Shown: in pieces, positions 17,837 through 25,752 of the stretch
Numbering within the stretch: position 1 is the stretch's first letter
How the letters are laid out: each line of letters begins with the position of its first letter
From: an uncultured Eubacteriales bacterium
GTDB lineage: Bacteria; Bacillota; Clostridia; Oscillospirales; Acutalibacteraceae
Direction of reading: 5' to 3'
Assembly (NCBI GenBank): GCA_934546985.1
Contig: CAKTEE010000001.1
Location: 124,001-188,000 of the forward strand
Length of the DNA stretch: 64,000 nt
Notes under the pieces: model-generated
Told to the model about the DNA's origin: nothing
Seen by the model: the letters and a program-made list of their open reading frames with translations, nothing else
Databases searched by the model: none
Made by a program: the position numbers and the translations under genes

Positions 17837-17880
17837 AAACGCCTTCTGCTGTATTTTAAAATCTACAGCAGAAGGCGTTT
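17837..17880 (+). terminator. Intrinsic terminator of the MarR-ABC exporter operon
   Basis: A 17-bp perfect stem (17837-17853 with 17864-17880) has a 10-nt loop. The 3' arm ends in TTTGTTTAT. It marks the end of ordinary chromosome before the mobile element. Confidence 0.9.
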
Positions 17881-17934
17881 GTTTATATGGAAACTTTTTG
17901 GGGAATGTAAAAAACAGAAAGTGCAGTTTAGATG

Positions 17935-17984
17935 AGGTGCCGTAACGAAGGTTTTGAAATCAAGTAAAAACAATCGTTACGGCA
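17935..17984. repeat. Candidate left end of the mobile element
   Basis: AGGTGCCGTAACGAAG (17935-17950) recurs in inverted orientation at 25797-25812 with one mismatch in 16. A second inverted copy of the core, TCGTTACGGCA (17974-17984), lies close by and pairs with 17938-17948. The repeats sit just outside tnpV on this side and just outside the serine recombinase on the other, where att sites of Tn4451-type elements are expected. Confidence 0.55.
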
Positions 17985-18040
17985 TTTTGCATTTTACAAC
18001 AATGTTAAATTAAAATAGTTTTAAATTGGAGGAAAATGCA

Positions 18041-18412
18041 ATGAAATCATTATATGAAGAATTAAACGGAAATTATGTTAATATTGGAGAAGTTAAAATT
18101 CCTGCACTTATATCAGTTGATACAAATTATGAAATAGGCTTTTGGGGACAAAGACATAAGGAGTATTTGAAAGAAAATCATAGAGTAATCTATTATAATT
18201 TGCTGACAAGTGGTAAACTCAATTCATATCTGCACGATATAGATATTAGGGCAAAAGAACAATATGATTTATTAGTTAAACAGCTAACTGAAAGTCAAGG
18301 CATTACAGAACAATTCAAATCTGAAAATCAAATGCTTTGGGTACAAAAGATGAATAATATTGCCAATCAGGCAAGAGAAATAGTGTTTGAAAATTTGATA
18401 TATTTATTTTAA
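18041..18412 (+). CDS. tnpV: Transposon-encoded protein TnpV
   Basis: A 123-residue accessory protein of Tn4451-type elements. The family layout is recognisable: a short N-terminus with GNYVNIGEVKIPAL, the IGFWGQRHKEYLKEN block, SGKLNSYLHDID, and the final LWVQKMNNIANQAREIV. Its molecular role is unknown, although it is a regular companion of TnpX recombinases. ATG 18041 has GGAGG 8 nt upstream; a TTG at 18026 would overlap that site. It is the first gene inside the left repeat. Confidence 0.85.
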   Translation: MKSLYEELNGNYVNIGEVKIPALISVDTNYEIGFWGQRHKEYLKENHRVIYYNLLTSGKLNSYLHDIDIRAKEQYDLLVKQLTESQGITEQFKSENQMLWVQKMNNIANQAREIVFENLIYLF

Positions 18413-18499
18413 TTACATTTGATTTACTCACAATAATTAAGCAAAAAAGATAGATATACTGTGAATTTGCAGTATATCTATCTTTTTCTGTATGGACAA

Positions 18500-19288
18500 T
18501 TAATTGTTCAAGGATTTCATTCCTAAATTAAACACCCAATGATGATTAAAGAAAATCTCATCATTTTTATAATACGGCGAAAAGCCTGTTTGTGTTTCTC
18601 CGTCAATATCCTTCATCATTTCTCTGCGGATTTCATCCTTTATTACTTCGGGTGTCTTTGTCAGATTCATCCATTCTTCAAGAGAAACAGGAATAATTGA
18701 CTTTTCCTGAATTTTCAGGTCAATCGCATTGGAAGAAAACAAATCTTTCATTTCTTTTATGGTTAAAACCATAGTGTGAGAATTGTCCCTCATTCTTTCA
18801 ATTCTGTCTATATTCTCCCTTAATTCCTCATTTTGAGCACTCATATCAATAAGTACAAATTTTCCGTTTGGTTTTAAAACTCTTTTCATTTCTTTGAAGC
18901 ATTTCGTAATATCAGCAAAATGATGAAAAGCGAGGCGGGAGATAACAATATCAAAACTGTTATCTAAAAAGGGTAATTCTTCTGCAAGTCCTTTAATAAA
19001 GGTTATATTATTAATACCGTCCTTTTCACTTTCTGTTTTGCCTGCGGTAAGCATATCAGCAGTAATATCAAGACTGGCAATATGATGAACATATTTTGAT
19101 AATGCCCTTGAACAAATACAGGTTCCTGCTGCAACCTCAAGAACATTATCTGTCTTTTTCGGAGAAATTCTGTTTATCATATATGCAAGATAATCTTCTT
19201 TTGATAAGTGATATTTATCGGAATTGAAATAATCAGCCTGTATTTTAAAGGACTTTTGAATTGTATTTATCTGATTGCTTATATTCAT
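18500..19288 (-). CDS. SAM-dependent class I methyltransferase (UbiE-like)
   Basis: Predicted small-molecule methyltransferase of 262 residues. Motif I is VLEVAAGTCICSRALSKY, the acidic end of beta-2 is LDITADML, and post-motif FDIVISRLAFHHF is typical of the UbiE/Methyltransf_11 group. The substrate is unknown. It is the last gene of the minus-strand repair operon, 16 nt after ogt. ATG 19288 is chosen because AAGGAG lies 8 nt upstream, whereas ATG 19294 is too close to it. Its place in a repair cluster suggests a detoxification role, but that is only inferred. Confidence 0.85.
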   Translation of the reverse strand: MNISNQINTIQKSFKIQADYFNSDKYHLSKEDYLAYMINRISPKKTDNVLEVAAGTCICSRALSKYVHHIASLDITADMLTAGKTESEKDGINNITFIKGLAEELPFLDNSFDIVISRLAFHHFADITKCFKEMKRVLKPNGKFVLIDMSAQNEELRENIDRIERMRDNSHTMVLTIKEMKDLFSSNAIDLKIQEKSIIPVSLEEWMNLTKTPEVIKDEIRREMMKDIDGETQTGFSPYYKNDEIFFNHHWVFNLGMKSLNN

Positions 19289-19304
19289 AATCATTTCTCC
19301 TTAT

Positions 19305-19838
19305 TTACGGTGCTGTACTTTTTGCCGGAATAAAAAGATCCGACATATCAGCTTTTTCAAGTTTGAGCAGTTGTACTTTTTTATCTATTCCACCTGCGTA
19401 GCCTGTCAGACTGCCGTTTGTGCCGACAACACGGTGACAAGGGATAATGAGCGAAATGGAATTATGTCCCACTGCACCACCGACAGCTTGTGCGGACATT
19501 TTAGAAATTCCCTTTTGTTTTGCAATCTTGTCCGCAATTTCACCGTAGGTCATTGTTTCGCCGAATGGAATTGTCAGCATAATTTCCCATACCGCTTTGC
19601 GGAACGGCGTTGTCAGCATACATAGCGGCGGTGTGAAATCAGGCGTTTTTCCGCTGAAATAAATATCAAGCCAGCGGACAGTTTGCTCAAATATCGGCAA
19701 AGCCTTTTCTTTATATTCTTTCGGGAGCGTATCTCCGAAATATTTTTGCCCGTCAAACCAAAGTCCTGTAAGTTCTGCTCCGTTGCTTGACAGTGTAATG
19801 CCGCCCAAAGGCGACTGATAATGATATGTATAATCCAT
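19305..19838 (-). CDS. ogt: Methylated-DNA-[protein]-cysteine S-methyltransferase
   Basis: Suicide repair protein that moves alkyl groups from O6-alkylguanine (and O4-alkylthymine) to its own cysteine. The 177 residues show the active-site IIPCHRVVG with acceptor Cys134, the upstream helix-turn-helix region FGETMTYGEIADKIAKQKG and the QAVGGAVGHN segment. It is a stand-alone Ogt-type protein, not fused to a regulator. Four nt separate it from the monooxygenase-fold gene upstream. Confidence 0.95.
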   Translation of the reverse strand: MDYTYHYQSPLGGITLSSNGAELTGLWFDGQKYFGDTLPKEYKEKALPIFEQTVRWLDIYFSGKTPDFTPPLCMLTTPFRKAVWEIMLTIPFGETMTYGEIADKIAKQKGISKMSAQAVGGAVGHNSISLIIPCHRVVGTNGSLTGYAGGIDKKVQLLKLEKADMSDLFIPAKSTAP

Positions 19839-19842
19839 AAGT

Positions 19843-20193
19843 CTACACCTCTAAATATTCGTTGGAATCTATCGGCGCTTCTGTTCTGTCTGTCATTGTA
19901 TAGGTGCGGACAGGTGTTACAACTGTGATTTTGTAATCTGCAAAATCATTCATTCTGCCGTGACTTTGCGCCATACGGTGTGCGGTAAGATTACGCCATT
20001 TTGAAACACAATCTTCATTCTCCCATACCGACATACTCAGCAGCTTTCCATCGGTAGCTAACGAGGAAAAACGCTCTGAACGGATAAATCCCTCTGCATT
20101 TGCAAGGCTGTCTTTCAGTGAGCCAGCCATTTTCAAATAATCTTCCATTTTTCCGTCTTTTACAGTTACTTCAAAAAGTACAATAATGCTCAT
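19843..20193 (-). CDS. Antibiotic biosynthesis monooxygenase (ABM) fold protein
   Basis: Small dimeric alpha-beta barrel protein of 116 residues. The family pattern is seen in FEVTVKDGKMEDYLKMAGSL, GFIRSERFSS and SMSVWENEDCVSKWRN. The C-terminal strand KITVVTPVRTYTM is extended. Members include quinol/heme monooxygenases and many proteins of unknown role. It starts one nt after the Ada-domain gene and ends 4 nt before ogt. It may act on reactive small molecules, but no reaction can be assigned. Confidence 0.82.
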   Translation of the reverse strand: MSIIVLFEVTVKDGKMEDYLKMAGSLKDSLANAEGFIRSERFSSLATDGKLLSMSVWENEDCVSKWRNLTAHRMAQSHGRMNDFADYKITVVTPVRTYTMTDRTEAPIDSNEYLEV

Positions 20194-20430
20194 TTAACTT
20201 TCCTCCTGCGATTGATAAAGTTGTTCGGGTTTACACCTTTTGCAAGGACGATAACCCTTTTGTTTTGCTTCTTCCATTGTGTCAAATAACACAATATTTT
20301 TTACAAGCGGCATCCTTGCAGAACAACCCGGCCGGCATATGATCTTTGTTGTTTTAACGCCATAAATAAACTTGCCGTCATAGGAGTTATCCCTGTTTTG
20401 AATTGCCTGCAATTTTTCTTGTGCGTTCAT
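20194..20430 (-). CDS. Stand-alone Ada metal-binding (methylphosphotriester acceptor) domain
   Basis: A 78-residue protein equal to the N-terminal domain of E. coli Ada. FIYGVKTTKIICRPGC and GYRPCKRCKP are the family signatures. The four Zn-binding cysteines 32, 36, 63 and 66 have the same spacing as Ada Cys38, 42, 69 and 72, so Cys32 should be the acceptor for methyl groups from DNA phosphotriesters. The AraC and methyltransferase parts normally fused to it are missing and are encoded separately nearby. Its ATG lies inside the end of alkA (44-nt overlap), with AAAGGAGT upstream. Confidence 0.88.
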   Translation of the reverse strand: MNAQEKLQAIQNRDNSYDGKFIYGVKTTKIICRPGCSARMPLVKNIVLFDTMEEAKQKGYRPCKRCKPEQLYQSQEES

Positions 20431-21076
20431 TTTTCTTGTTACTCCTTTTCGGGGCGTAGTCTTTCATTTCGGGTATAGCGCCGCCTGCTACCGCCCAAAA
20501 GTACAGGCTTGCCACACTGCAATAAGGACTTAACCGCCTACGGTATTTCTCAAACAGTTTACGGTCAATTTTTCGATGGTGATACACCATACGCATACCA
20601 CGCAGAATGGCTAAATCTCTGTAACTGAACACATTGGGACGCTGCATACAAAAAAGTAAAATCATTTCGGCAGTCCAAACGCCGATCCCTTGTAATGTAG
20701 ACAGTTCCGCTATTGCCTCGTCGTCTGATTTTTTCCGGATTTCCTCCAGATTAAAAACGCCGTTTTGCACTTTCACCGCAAAATCGGTAATATATTCAGC
20801 TTTTTTGAAGGTCATACCGAAAGACTGTAATTTATCTGTTCCTGCGACAAGTATTGTATCAGCATTTATGATACCAAGAGTATCTTGCATTCTTCGCCAT
20901 ATCGTTGCCTGTGCCTTAGTGGAAATCTGCTGACCGATAATATGATGAATAACCGATGAAAACAAGTCGGTATCAATTTCTCTGTCTATATGACCTATTC
21001 TATCTATAATCTCTGCAAGTTTTTTATCCTTGCTTTTCAGGTAATTAATTTCCGTTTCTCCGTAATTAAAATACAT
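20387..21076 (-). CDS. alkA: DNA-3-methyladenine glycosylase II (AlkA-type HhH-GPD)
   Basis: Removes 3-methyladenine and other alkylated bases from DNA. The 229-residue protein has the helix-hairpin-helix LQGIGVWTAEM (residues 128-138) and the catalytic Asp154 in SYRDLAILRG. The N-terminal segment DTDLFSSVIHHIIGQQIS is typical of the family. It is the first gene of the repair operon, with GGAGGCGG upstream of ATG 21076 and a divergent AraC gene on the other side. Confidence 0.93.
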   Translation of the reverse strand: MYFNYGETEINYLKSKDKKLAEIIDRIGHIDREIDTDLFSSVIHHIIGQQISTKAQATIWRRMQDTLGIINADTILVAGTDKLQSFGMTFKKAEYITDFAVKVQNGVFNLEEIRKKSDDEAIAELSTLQGIGVWTAEMILLFCMQRPNVFSYRDLAILRGMRMVYHHRKIDRKLFEKYRRRLSPYCSVASLYFWAVAGGAIPEMKDYAPKRSNKKNERTRKIAGNSKQG

Positions 21077-21087
21077 TTTCCGCCTCC

Positions 21088-21151
21088 TTTACATTGATTC
21101 GGGATTGTAGTATAATTATATCGTTTTAATTTTATAAATTCTATAAAATTA
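21088..21151. promoter_or_regulatory. Divergent alkA/araC promoter with a 10-bp-arm palindrome
   Basis: Rightward promoter for araC: TTTACA (21088-21093), 17-nt spacer, TATAAT (21111-21116). A perfect inverted repeat TAATTTTATA-N5-TATAAAATTA (21127-21136 and 21142-21151) lies just after its start point. For alkA, the minus-strand box TATAAT (21120-21115) has only a poor -35 box, and the palindrome overlaps that position. This layout fits AraC autorepression and activation of the repair operon; the regulator-site match is inferred. Confidence 0.5.
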
Positions 21152-21188
21152 TCATCAAATATTATAAGTATATCGTCAAAGGTGAAAA

Positions 21189-22073
21189 ATGAAAAATAAG
21201 AATACTGAATTTATTAATTCTGTAAATCTGAATAAAGATACAAATTTCCCATATCTTGTTTTAAATGTAATCAATGATAAATCGTATCCTCTTAATCCCG
21301 GATTCCGTACTATGCATTGGCATTCAGACCTTCAGTTTATTTATGTTACAGATGGTAAAATAGCGGTTAAAACACTTACAGATGAAAAAATCATATCACA
21401 GGGTGAAGGAATTTTCATCAATAGAAATATTGTCCATTTTATTGATAAAATAGATAAATGCACATATAACAGCTTTATTTTTCCGGAGTATTTTTTATCC
21501 TTTTATGCAGGCAGCCCGGCGGCGGATTTAACATTCCGTATTACAGAAAACAATGTAATTTCAACGATTGCTTTTGATAAGAAAACAGGGTGGCATAAAA
21601 AAGTTTTAAATAACCTAAATAAGCTTGTTACTCTTGAACAGGAAAAAGATCAGATGTATTGCTATGATGTTCTTCTTACATTATCGCAGATATGGTATGA
21701 AATCCTTAAAAACACAAAAATAACAAATAAAAATAAGGAAAGTAATTTAAGTATCCGAACTCGCTGTTTTCTTGAATATATTGAGGATAATTATAAAAAT
21801 GAAATTACACTCAATGATTTGGCAAAAAGTGCAAATGTCAGTAAATCCGAATGTTTAAGGTGTTTTAAGAAAACACTCGGCATAACACCATATAAGTACC
21901 TTATGGATTTCAGATTATCAAAGGCTGAAAAACTGCTTTTTCAAACAGATTTGACGATATTGGAAATTGCTGTTCAAACAGGCTTTAATAATCAAAGCTA
22001 TTTTGGTAAATGCTTTAAAGAAAGAATGGGACTTTCACCTAAAGAATATCGAAAAATCAATAAAATAATATAA
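21189..22073 (+). CDS. AraC family transcriptional regulator with cupin sensor
   Basis: A 294-residue regulator with an N-terminal cupin ligand domain (MHWHSDLQFIYVTDGKI, GEGIFINRNIVHFI) and a C-terminal AraC double helix-turn-helix (ITLNDLAKSANVSKSECLRCFKKTLG, then ILEIAVQTGFNNQSYFGKCFKERMG, LSPKEYRK). It is divergent from alkA and is the only regulator in the cargo, so it is the likely controller of the repair operon. Unlike Ada it has no methyl-accepting metal domain, so its signal should be a small molecule or a partner protein. Confidence 0.92.
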   Translation: MKNKNTEFINSVNLNKDTNFPYLVLNVINDKSYPLNPGFRTMHWHSDLQFIYVTDGKIAVKTLTDEKIISQGEGIFINRNIVHFIDKIDKCTYNSFIFPEYFLSFYAGSPAADLTFRITENNVISTIAFDKKTGWHKKVLNNLNKLVTLEQEKDQMYCYDVLLTLSQIWYEILKNTKITNKNKESNLSIRTRCFLEYIEDNYKNEITLNDLAKSANVSKSECLRCFKKTLGITPYKYLMDFRLSKAEKLLFQTDLTILEIAVQTGFNNQSYFGKCFKERMGLSPKEYRKINKII

Positions 22074-22314
22074 AATTAAAAAATTTTTAGAGATACATTT
22101 TATACAGTATTTTCATTTTATAAACGTACACAGACCTATACAAACCTAAAGCAAAAATATTTTGCTTGATTTCATTGACAGAGTGGAAAAACTCTGCTAA
22201 TATTTGGATGTAAATTGAATATGTGTTTATGTTTTCATTCGGTATAAGAAGTACCGCTATATAATGAACTGCATAAAATTGCAGTTAAAAATTAACATAT
22301 AGACTTTTAATTAA

Positions 22315-22410
22315 GTCGTTTACATAGTGAGTAAACACGCTATGCGGGCAGAACTGAAAGGCTCTGCTTGTTTGTGCTACTCACTTATGTAAACGGCTTT
22401 TTCTTTTTTT
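22315..22410 (+). promoter_or_regulatory. Long terminator-like hairpin with a competing small hairpin
   Basis: A 19-nt arm (22315-22333) pairs with 22378-22397 with one bulge and one mismatch. The 3' arm is followed by TTTTTCTTTTTTT. The 5' arm also contains GTTTAC-N7-GTAAAC (22318-22336), which forms an alternative hairpin, and a loop hairpin GCAGA/TCTGC lies inside. The element looks like an attenuator or terminator upstream of the relaxase gene. Confidence 0.5.
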
Positions 22411-22443
22411 GCTTGGCACAATATATCTTGCCCTCTGCAAGAG

Positions 22444-22516
22444 CCCACTGACATCTTTGCAGGCGTAAGACTGAAAGTGTCATAGTGGGTTTACGCACTT
22501 TGAAAAAGATGCGTAA
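22444..22516 (+). other. Candidate origin of transfer (MobV type)
   Basis: Directly upstream of the relaxase there is an inverted repeat CCCACT-GACA with TGTCATAGTGGG (22444-22453 and 22478-22489), and TTACGC/GCGTAA repeats (22463-22468, 22491-22496, 22511-22516). The stretch TAGTGGGTTT (22483-22492) resembles the pMV158 MobM nick site TAGTGTG/TTA. Position and structure fit an oriT; the nick has to be tested. Confidence 0.5.
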
Positions 22517-22545
22517 CCAAAATGTATATGATTGGAGATGATAAA

Positions 22546-23727
22546 ATAGCAAAACAAAATTATTCAGTTGCAAGAGTTGTAACGCATAACAGAGATGATA
22601 TCGGAAAATTCGAACGGCATATTGAACGCAAAAATGATAATTATGCAAATATGAATGTTGACCTTTCCCAATCTCATAGAAACATACAGTTTAAGATTTG
22701 TGATTGTACCTATAACGATAAATTGAATGAGATGGTGGAAAGAAAACAAATATCCCTGCGTGGACTGAAAGCAGATGCCAAAGTCTATGATGAAATGATA
22801 TTTGATGTGAATACAGAATATTTTGAATCACACGGCGGATATGAATTTGCAAGGAAGTTCTATGAGCAGGCTTTTCACTTTGCCGAAAAGGAAATGGGCA
22901 GCGAATATATTTTGTCTGCTGTTATGCACGCAGATGAAATCAATCTCGCTGCAAGTGATAAGTACGGTTATCCTGTTTATCATTATCACTTGCATATAGT
23001 TGCATTGCCTGTTGTTCAGAAAGAAATCAAATGGTCAAAGCGTTGCAAAGATAAAGCGTTGGTCGAAACGGTTAAAGAGGTTGTCAATCAGGTTAGCCAT
23101 TCAAAGAAATGGAAATCGGAGCAAATTGTTGATGAGAAAGGAAACAAAATACTTGTTCCCTCATATAGTTTGTTGCAGGACAAGTTCTTTGAATATATGC
23201 AAGATGCAGGTTTTGATGATTTTGTAAGAGGAGAAAAAGGCAGCACAAGAGAAAATCTTTCTGTTCTGCAATATCAAATCAGTAAGGATGAAGAACGGCT
23301 GAAAGATATTCAGAAAAAGATAGAAATTATTGAGCCTGCTCATATTGAATACAAAAAGATTGATGAAATCGGAAAGAAAACTTTCACGGGCAAAGTGCAG
23401 ATGACAAGTGATGATTACGACAAGCTCACAAGTCTTGCGAAAGAAGCAATATCAAGCAGAGCCGATATTCAGTATTACAAGACTTTAATGTATGGCATGC
23501 AAAGACAGATTGACGATTTGCAGTACAAATTTGATAGATTAAGGCATTTATGCAGACCGTATGTTGAGGCAATACGAATTTCACCTGAAAAGGTTAAAAA
23601 ATTCATTGATGATATTTTAGTCAAGGCAAGAGAAAAAGCAAAAGCAGAAAAAGTCAAGGAGGAAATACCATATTCTCCGATAAGCAGAAAGCCGAAATAT
23701 AAATCAAAGGAGGATTTTGAGAGATGA
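22546..23727 (+). CDS. MobV family relaxase (Mob_Pre / TnpZ-like)
   Basis: DNA-nicking relaxase that starts conjugative transfer of the element from oriT. The product has the N-terminal NYSVARVVTHNRDDIGKFE motif, the LRGLKADAKVYDEMIF block, the MHADEIN motif and the metal-binding HYHLH triad near residue 150. A long coiled-coil region follows from about residue 240. Homologs begin at AKQNYS, which here corresponds to codon ATA 22546, 8 nt after a good GGAG. Upstream in-frame ATGs at 22522 and 22528 have no ribosome binding site. The stop overlaps the next gene (ATGA). Confidence 0.88.
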   Translation: MAKQNYSVARVVTHNRDDIGKFERHIERKNDNYANMNVDLSQSHRNIQFKICDCTYNDKLNEMVERKQISLRGLKADAKVYDEMIFDVNTEYFESHGGYEFARKFYEQAFHFAEKEMGSEYILSAVMHADEINLAASDKYGYPVYHYHLHIVALPVVQKEIKWSKRCKDKALVETVKEVVNQVSHSKKWKSEQIVDEKGNKILVPSYSLLQDKFFEYMQDAGFDDFVRGEKGSTRENLSVLQYQISKDEERLKDIQKKIEIIEPAHIEYKKIDEIGKKTFTGKVQMTSDDYDKLTSLAKEAISSRADIQYYKTLMYGMQRQIDDLQYKFDRLRHLCRPYVEAIRISPEKVKKFIDDILVKAREKAKAEKVKEEIPYSPISRKPKYKSKEDFER

Positions 23728-23981
23728 CAGAATCAGATAGAATAAAATTAATTGAAATAGAAAAATGTATTGCACAAAACAAAGACAAAATTGATAGCCT
23801 TATGACAAGAACGCCAATTATTGAAGCCAACCGAAAAAGTAAATCCTTAACTCGCATTCCTGATGATGTTGACTTTGAAATGAAAGACGGAAATACAACC
23901 TATGAAATAGTCAGTCATTTTAATTCAAATGGTGATGAGTTTTTCTTAAATCAAATCATCAGAAAATTAGGATATAAATAG
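23724..23981 (+). CDS. TnpW-like small transposon protein
   Basis: An 85-residue protein that starts within the relaxase stop codon (4-nt overlap) and is therefore co-translated with it. The C-terminal segment NTTYEIVSHFNSNGDEFF with QIIRKLGYK resembles the short C-terminal motif of TnpW family proteins of Tn4451-like elements. The first 35 residues are charged and probably helical. The function is unknown. Assignment rests on position and this short motif, so a different accessory protein is possible. Confidence 0.6.
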   Translation: MTESDRIKLIEIEKCIAQNKDKIDSLMTRTPIIEANRKSKSLTRIPDDVDFEMKDGNTTYEIVSHFNSNGDEFFLNQIIRKLGYK

Positions 23982-24082
23982 CGTTAAAATTACGCTTTAA
24001 AGCGTTGAAGTGCAAGGAAAATTATGATACAATGTATTTGTAAATGCAAATGCTGTATCGGTTGTCGGAAAGGAGTTTAAAT

Positions 24083-25744
24083 TTGAACAGACAATCTACA
24101 GAAAAAATAACAGCTCTCTACTGTCGTTTAAGTCAGGATGACGGACGAGAGGGAGAGAGCAACAGTATAGTTAATCAGAAAGCCATGCTCAAGGAGTATG
24201 CACTAAAAAATCATTTCAAAAACATCAAATACTTTGTTGATGATGGGTATTCAGGTACAACCTTTGACAGACCTTCATTCAAAGAAATGGAACAGCTTAT
24301 TGAAAACGGTGAAGTAGGTATCGTTATTGTAAAAGATATGAGCCGTCTAGGTCGTAACTATTTGCAAGTTGGAATGTATACAGATGTTGTATTCCCTGAT
24401 AATGATGTTCGTTTTATCGCAATTAATGATAATGTTGATTCTTTAGTACAAACTGAATTTGATATGACGCCTATCCGTAACTTTTGTAATGAACTATATG
24501 CAAGAGATACGGCAAAGAAAATCAAATCAAGTTTTAAGTTAAAAGGTGAGCGTGGAGAACACCTTGCATCTACTCCGCCATTTGGATATATGAAAAATCC
24601 AAATAACAGTAAAGAGTGGATAATTGATGAAGATGCTGCTAAAACAGTAAGATATATCTTCCAGCTTTGTGTTAACGGACTTGGTCCCACACAAATTGCA
24701 AAGAGATTACAGGCTGAAAAGATATTGACACCAACAGCTTATTGGAATCAGCAGAAAGGTTTAAATTTACCATTGCATCCATATGAATGGAATAATCATA
24801 CAGTTGCAAGTATTCTTGAAAAAATTGATTACACTGGTTGTACAGAAAACTTCAAAACCACCTCAAAGAATTATCGCAGTAAAAAACGAATAGATAATCC
24901 GAAAGAAAAGAGATTGATATTTGAAGATACACAGCCAGCAATCATTGATAAACCTACTTTTGATACTGTTCAGGAAATCAGAAAGCATAAACGCAAGCCT
25001 ACGGCAACAGGTAAATTGAGTTTGTTTTCAGGTAAAGTATTCTGTGCAGATTGCGGTGCTAAACTGCATTATTGCACTACCAATTACTTTGAAGAAAGCA
25101 AAGACTTTTTCACTTGTGCAAATTACAGGAGTAATACAGGTATTTGTTCAGCTCATTATATTCGCAATGTAACTTTGTATAAATTAGTCTTTCAGCACAT
25201 AAAGAATGTACTAACCTACATTCAGCAGTTTGAGCATACTTTTGTAAAAATAGAGATTGAAAAGGCTAATGAAGACCATTACAAGCAAGTCAGAAAAGCA
25301 AAGAAGGATATTATAAATCTGCAAACAAGAAATGATAATCTTGATATGCTATTCAAAAGACTGTATGAGGATATGGTATCAGGCAGAATATCTACTGAAA
25401 GATTTGATATGTTATCTGCTGATTATGAACAGGAACAAATGCAAATCAAGGCTGAAATTGCAAGACTTCAAGATTTAATTGATGAAGGAGAGCAGGAACG
25501 ATATGACCTTAATCAGTTTCTGAAGAATGTCAGAAAATATACTGATCCTGAAACCTTAACAGTAGAAATGGTAAATGAACTGATTGACAAAATAATAGTC
25601 CACGCTCCTGATAAGAGCAGCGGACATAGAAAGCAAAAGATTGAAATTTACTACAAAGCAGTTGGTATTATCAATATTGCAACTGATGATGAGCTGATTG
25701 CAGAAGACGGCAGAAAAGACCGCTGGCACAAGCAATCCGCGTAA
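24083..25744 (+). CDS. Large serine recombinase (TnpX-like)
   Basis: Site-specific recombinase of 553 residues expected to excise and integrate the element. The N-terminal resolvase domain begins ITALYCRLSQDDG with nucleophile Ser in RLS, followed by VDDGYSGTTFDRP, IVKDMSRLGRNYL and the recombinase domain with PPFGYMKN and GPTQIAKRL. A zinc-ribbon (VFCADCGAKLHY, FTCANY, GICSAHYIR) and a coiled coil (about residues 400-490) complete the family plan. TTG 24083 has AAAGGAGT 6 nt upstream; ATG 24044 lies before that site. Its stop is about 50 nt from the right repeat. Confidence 0.95.
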   Translation: MNRQSTEKITALYCRLSQDDGREGESNSIVNQKAMLKEYALKNHFKNIKYFVDDGYSGTTFDRPSFKEMEQLIENGEVGIVIVKDMSRLGRNYLQVGMYTDVVFPDNDVRFIAINDNVDSLVQTEFDMTPIRNFCNELYARDTAKKIKSSFKLKGERGEHLASTPPFGYMKNPNNSKEWIIDEDAAKTVRYIFQLCVNGLGPTQIAKRLQAEKILTPTAYWNQQKGLNLPLHPYEWNNHTVASILEKIDYTGCTENFKTTSKNYRSKKRIDNPKEKRLIFEDTQPAIIDKPTFDTVQEIRKHKRKPTATGKLSLFSGKVFCADCGAKLHYCTTNYFEESKDFFTCANYRSNTGICSAHYIRNVTLYKLVFQHIKNVLTYIQQFEHTFVKIEIEKANEDHYKQVRKAKKDIINLQTRNDNLDMLFKRLYEDMVSGRISTERFDMLSADYEQEQMQIKAEIARLQDLIDEGEQERYDLNQFLKNVRKYTDPETLTVEMVNELIDKIIVHAPDKSSGHRKQKIEIYYKAVGIINIATDDELIAEDGRKDRWHKQSA

Positions 25745-25752
25745 ACACAAGA

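Noticed and set aside
22385..22648. A minus-strand frame across the candidate oriT and relaxase start
   Set aside because: It covers structured non-coding DNA and the opposite strand of the relaxase; no supporting motif.
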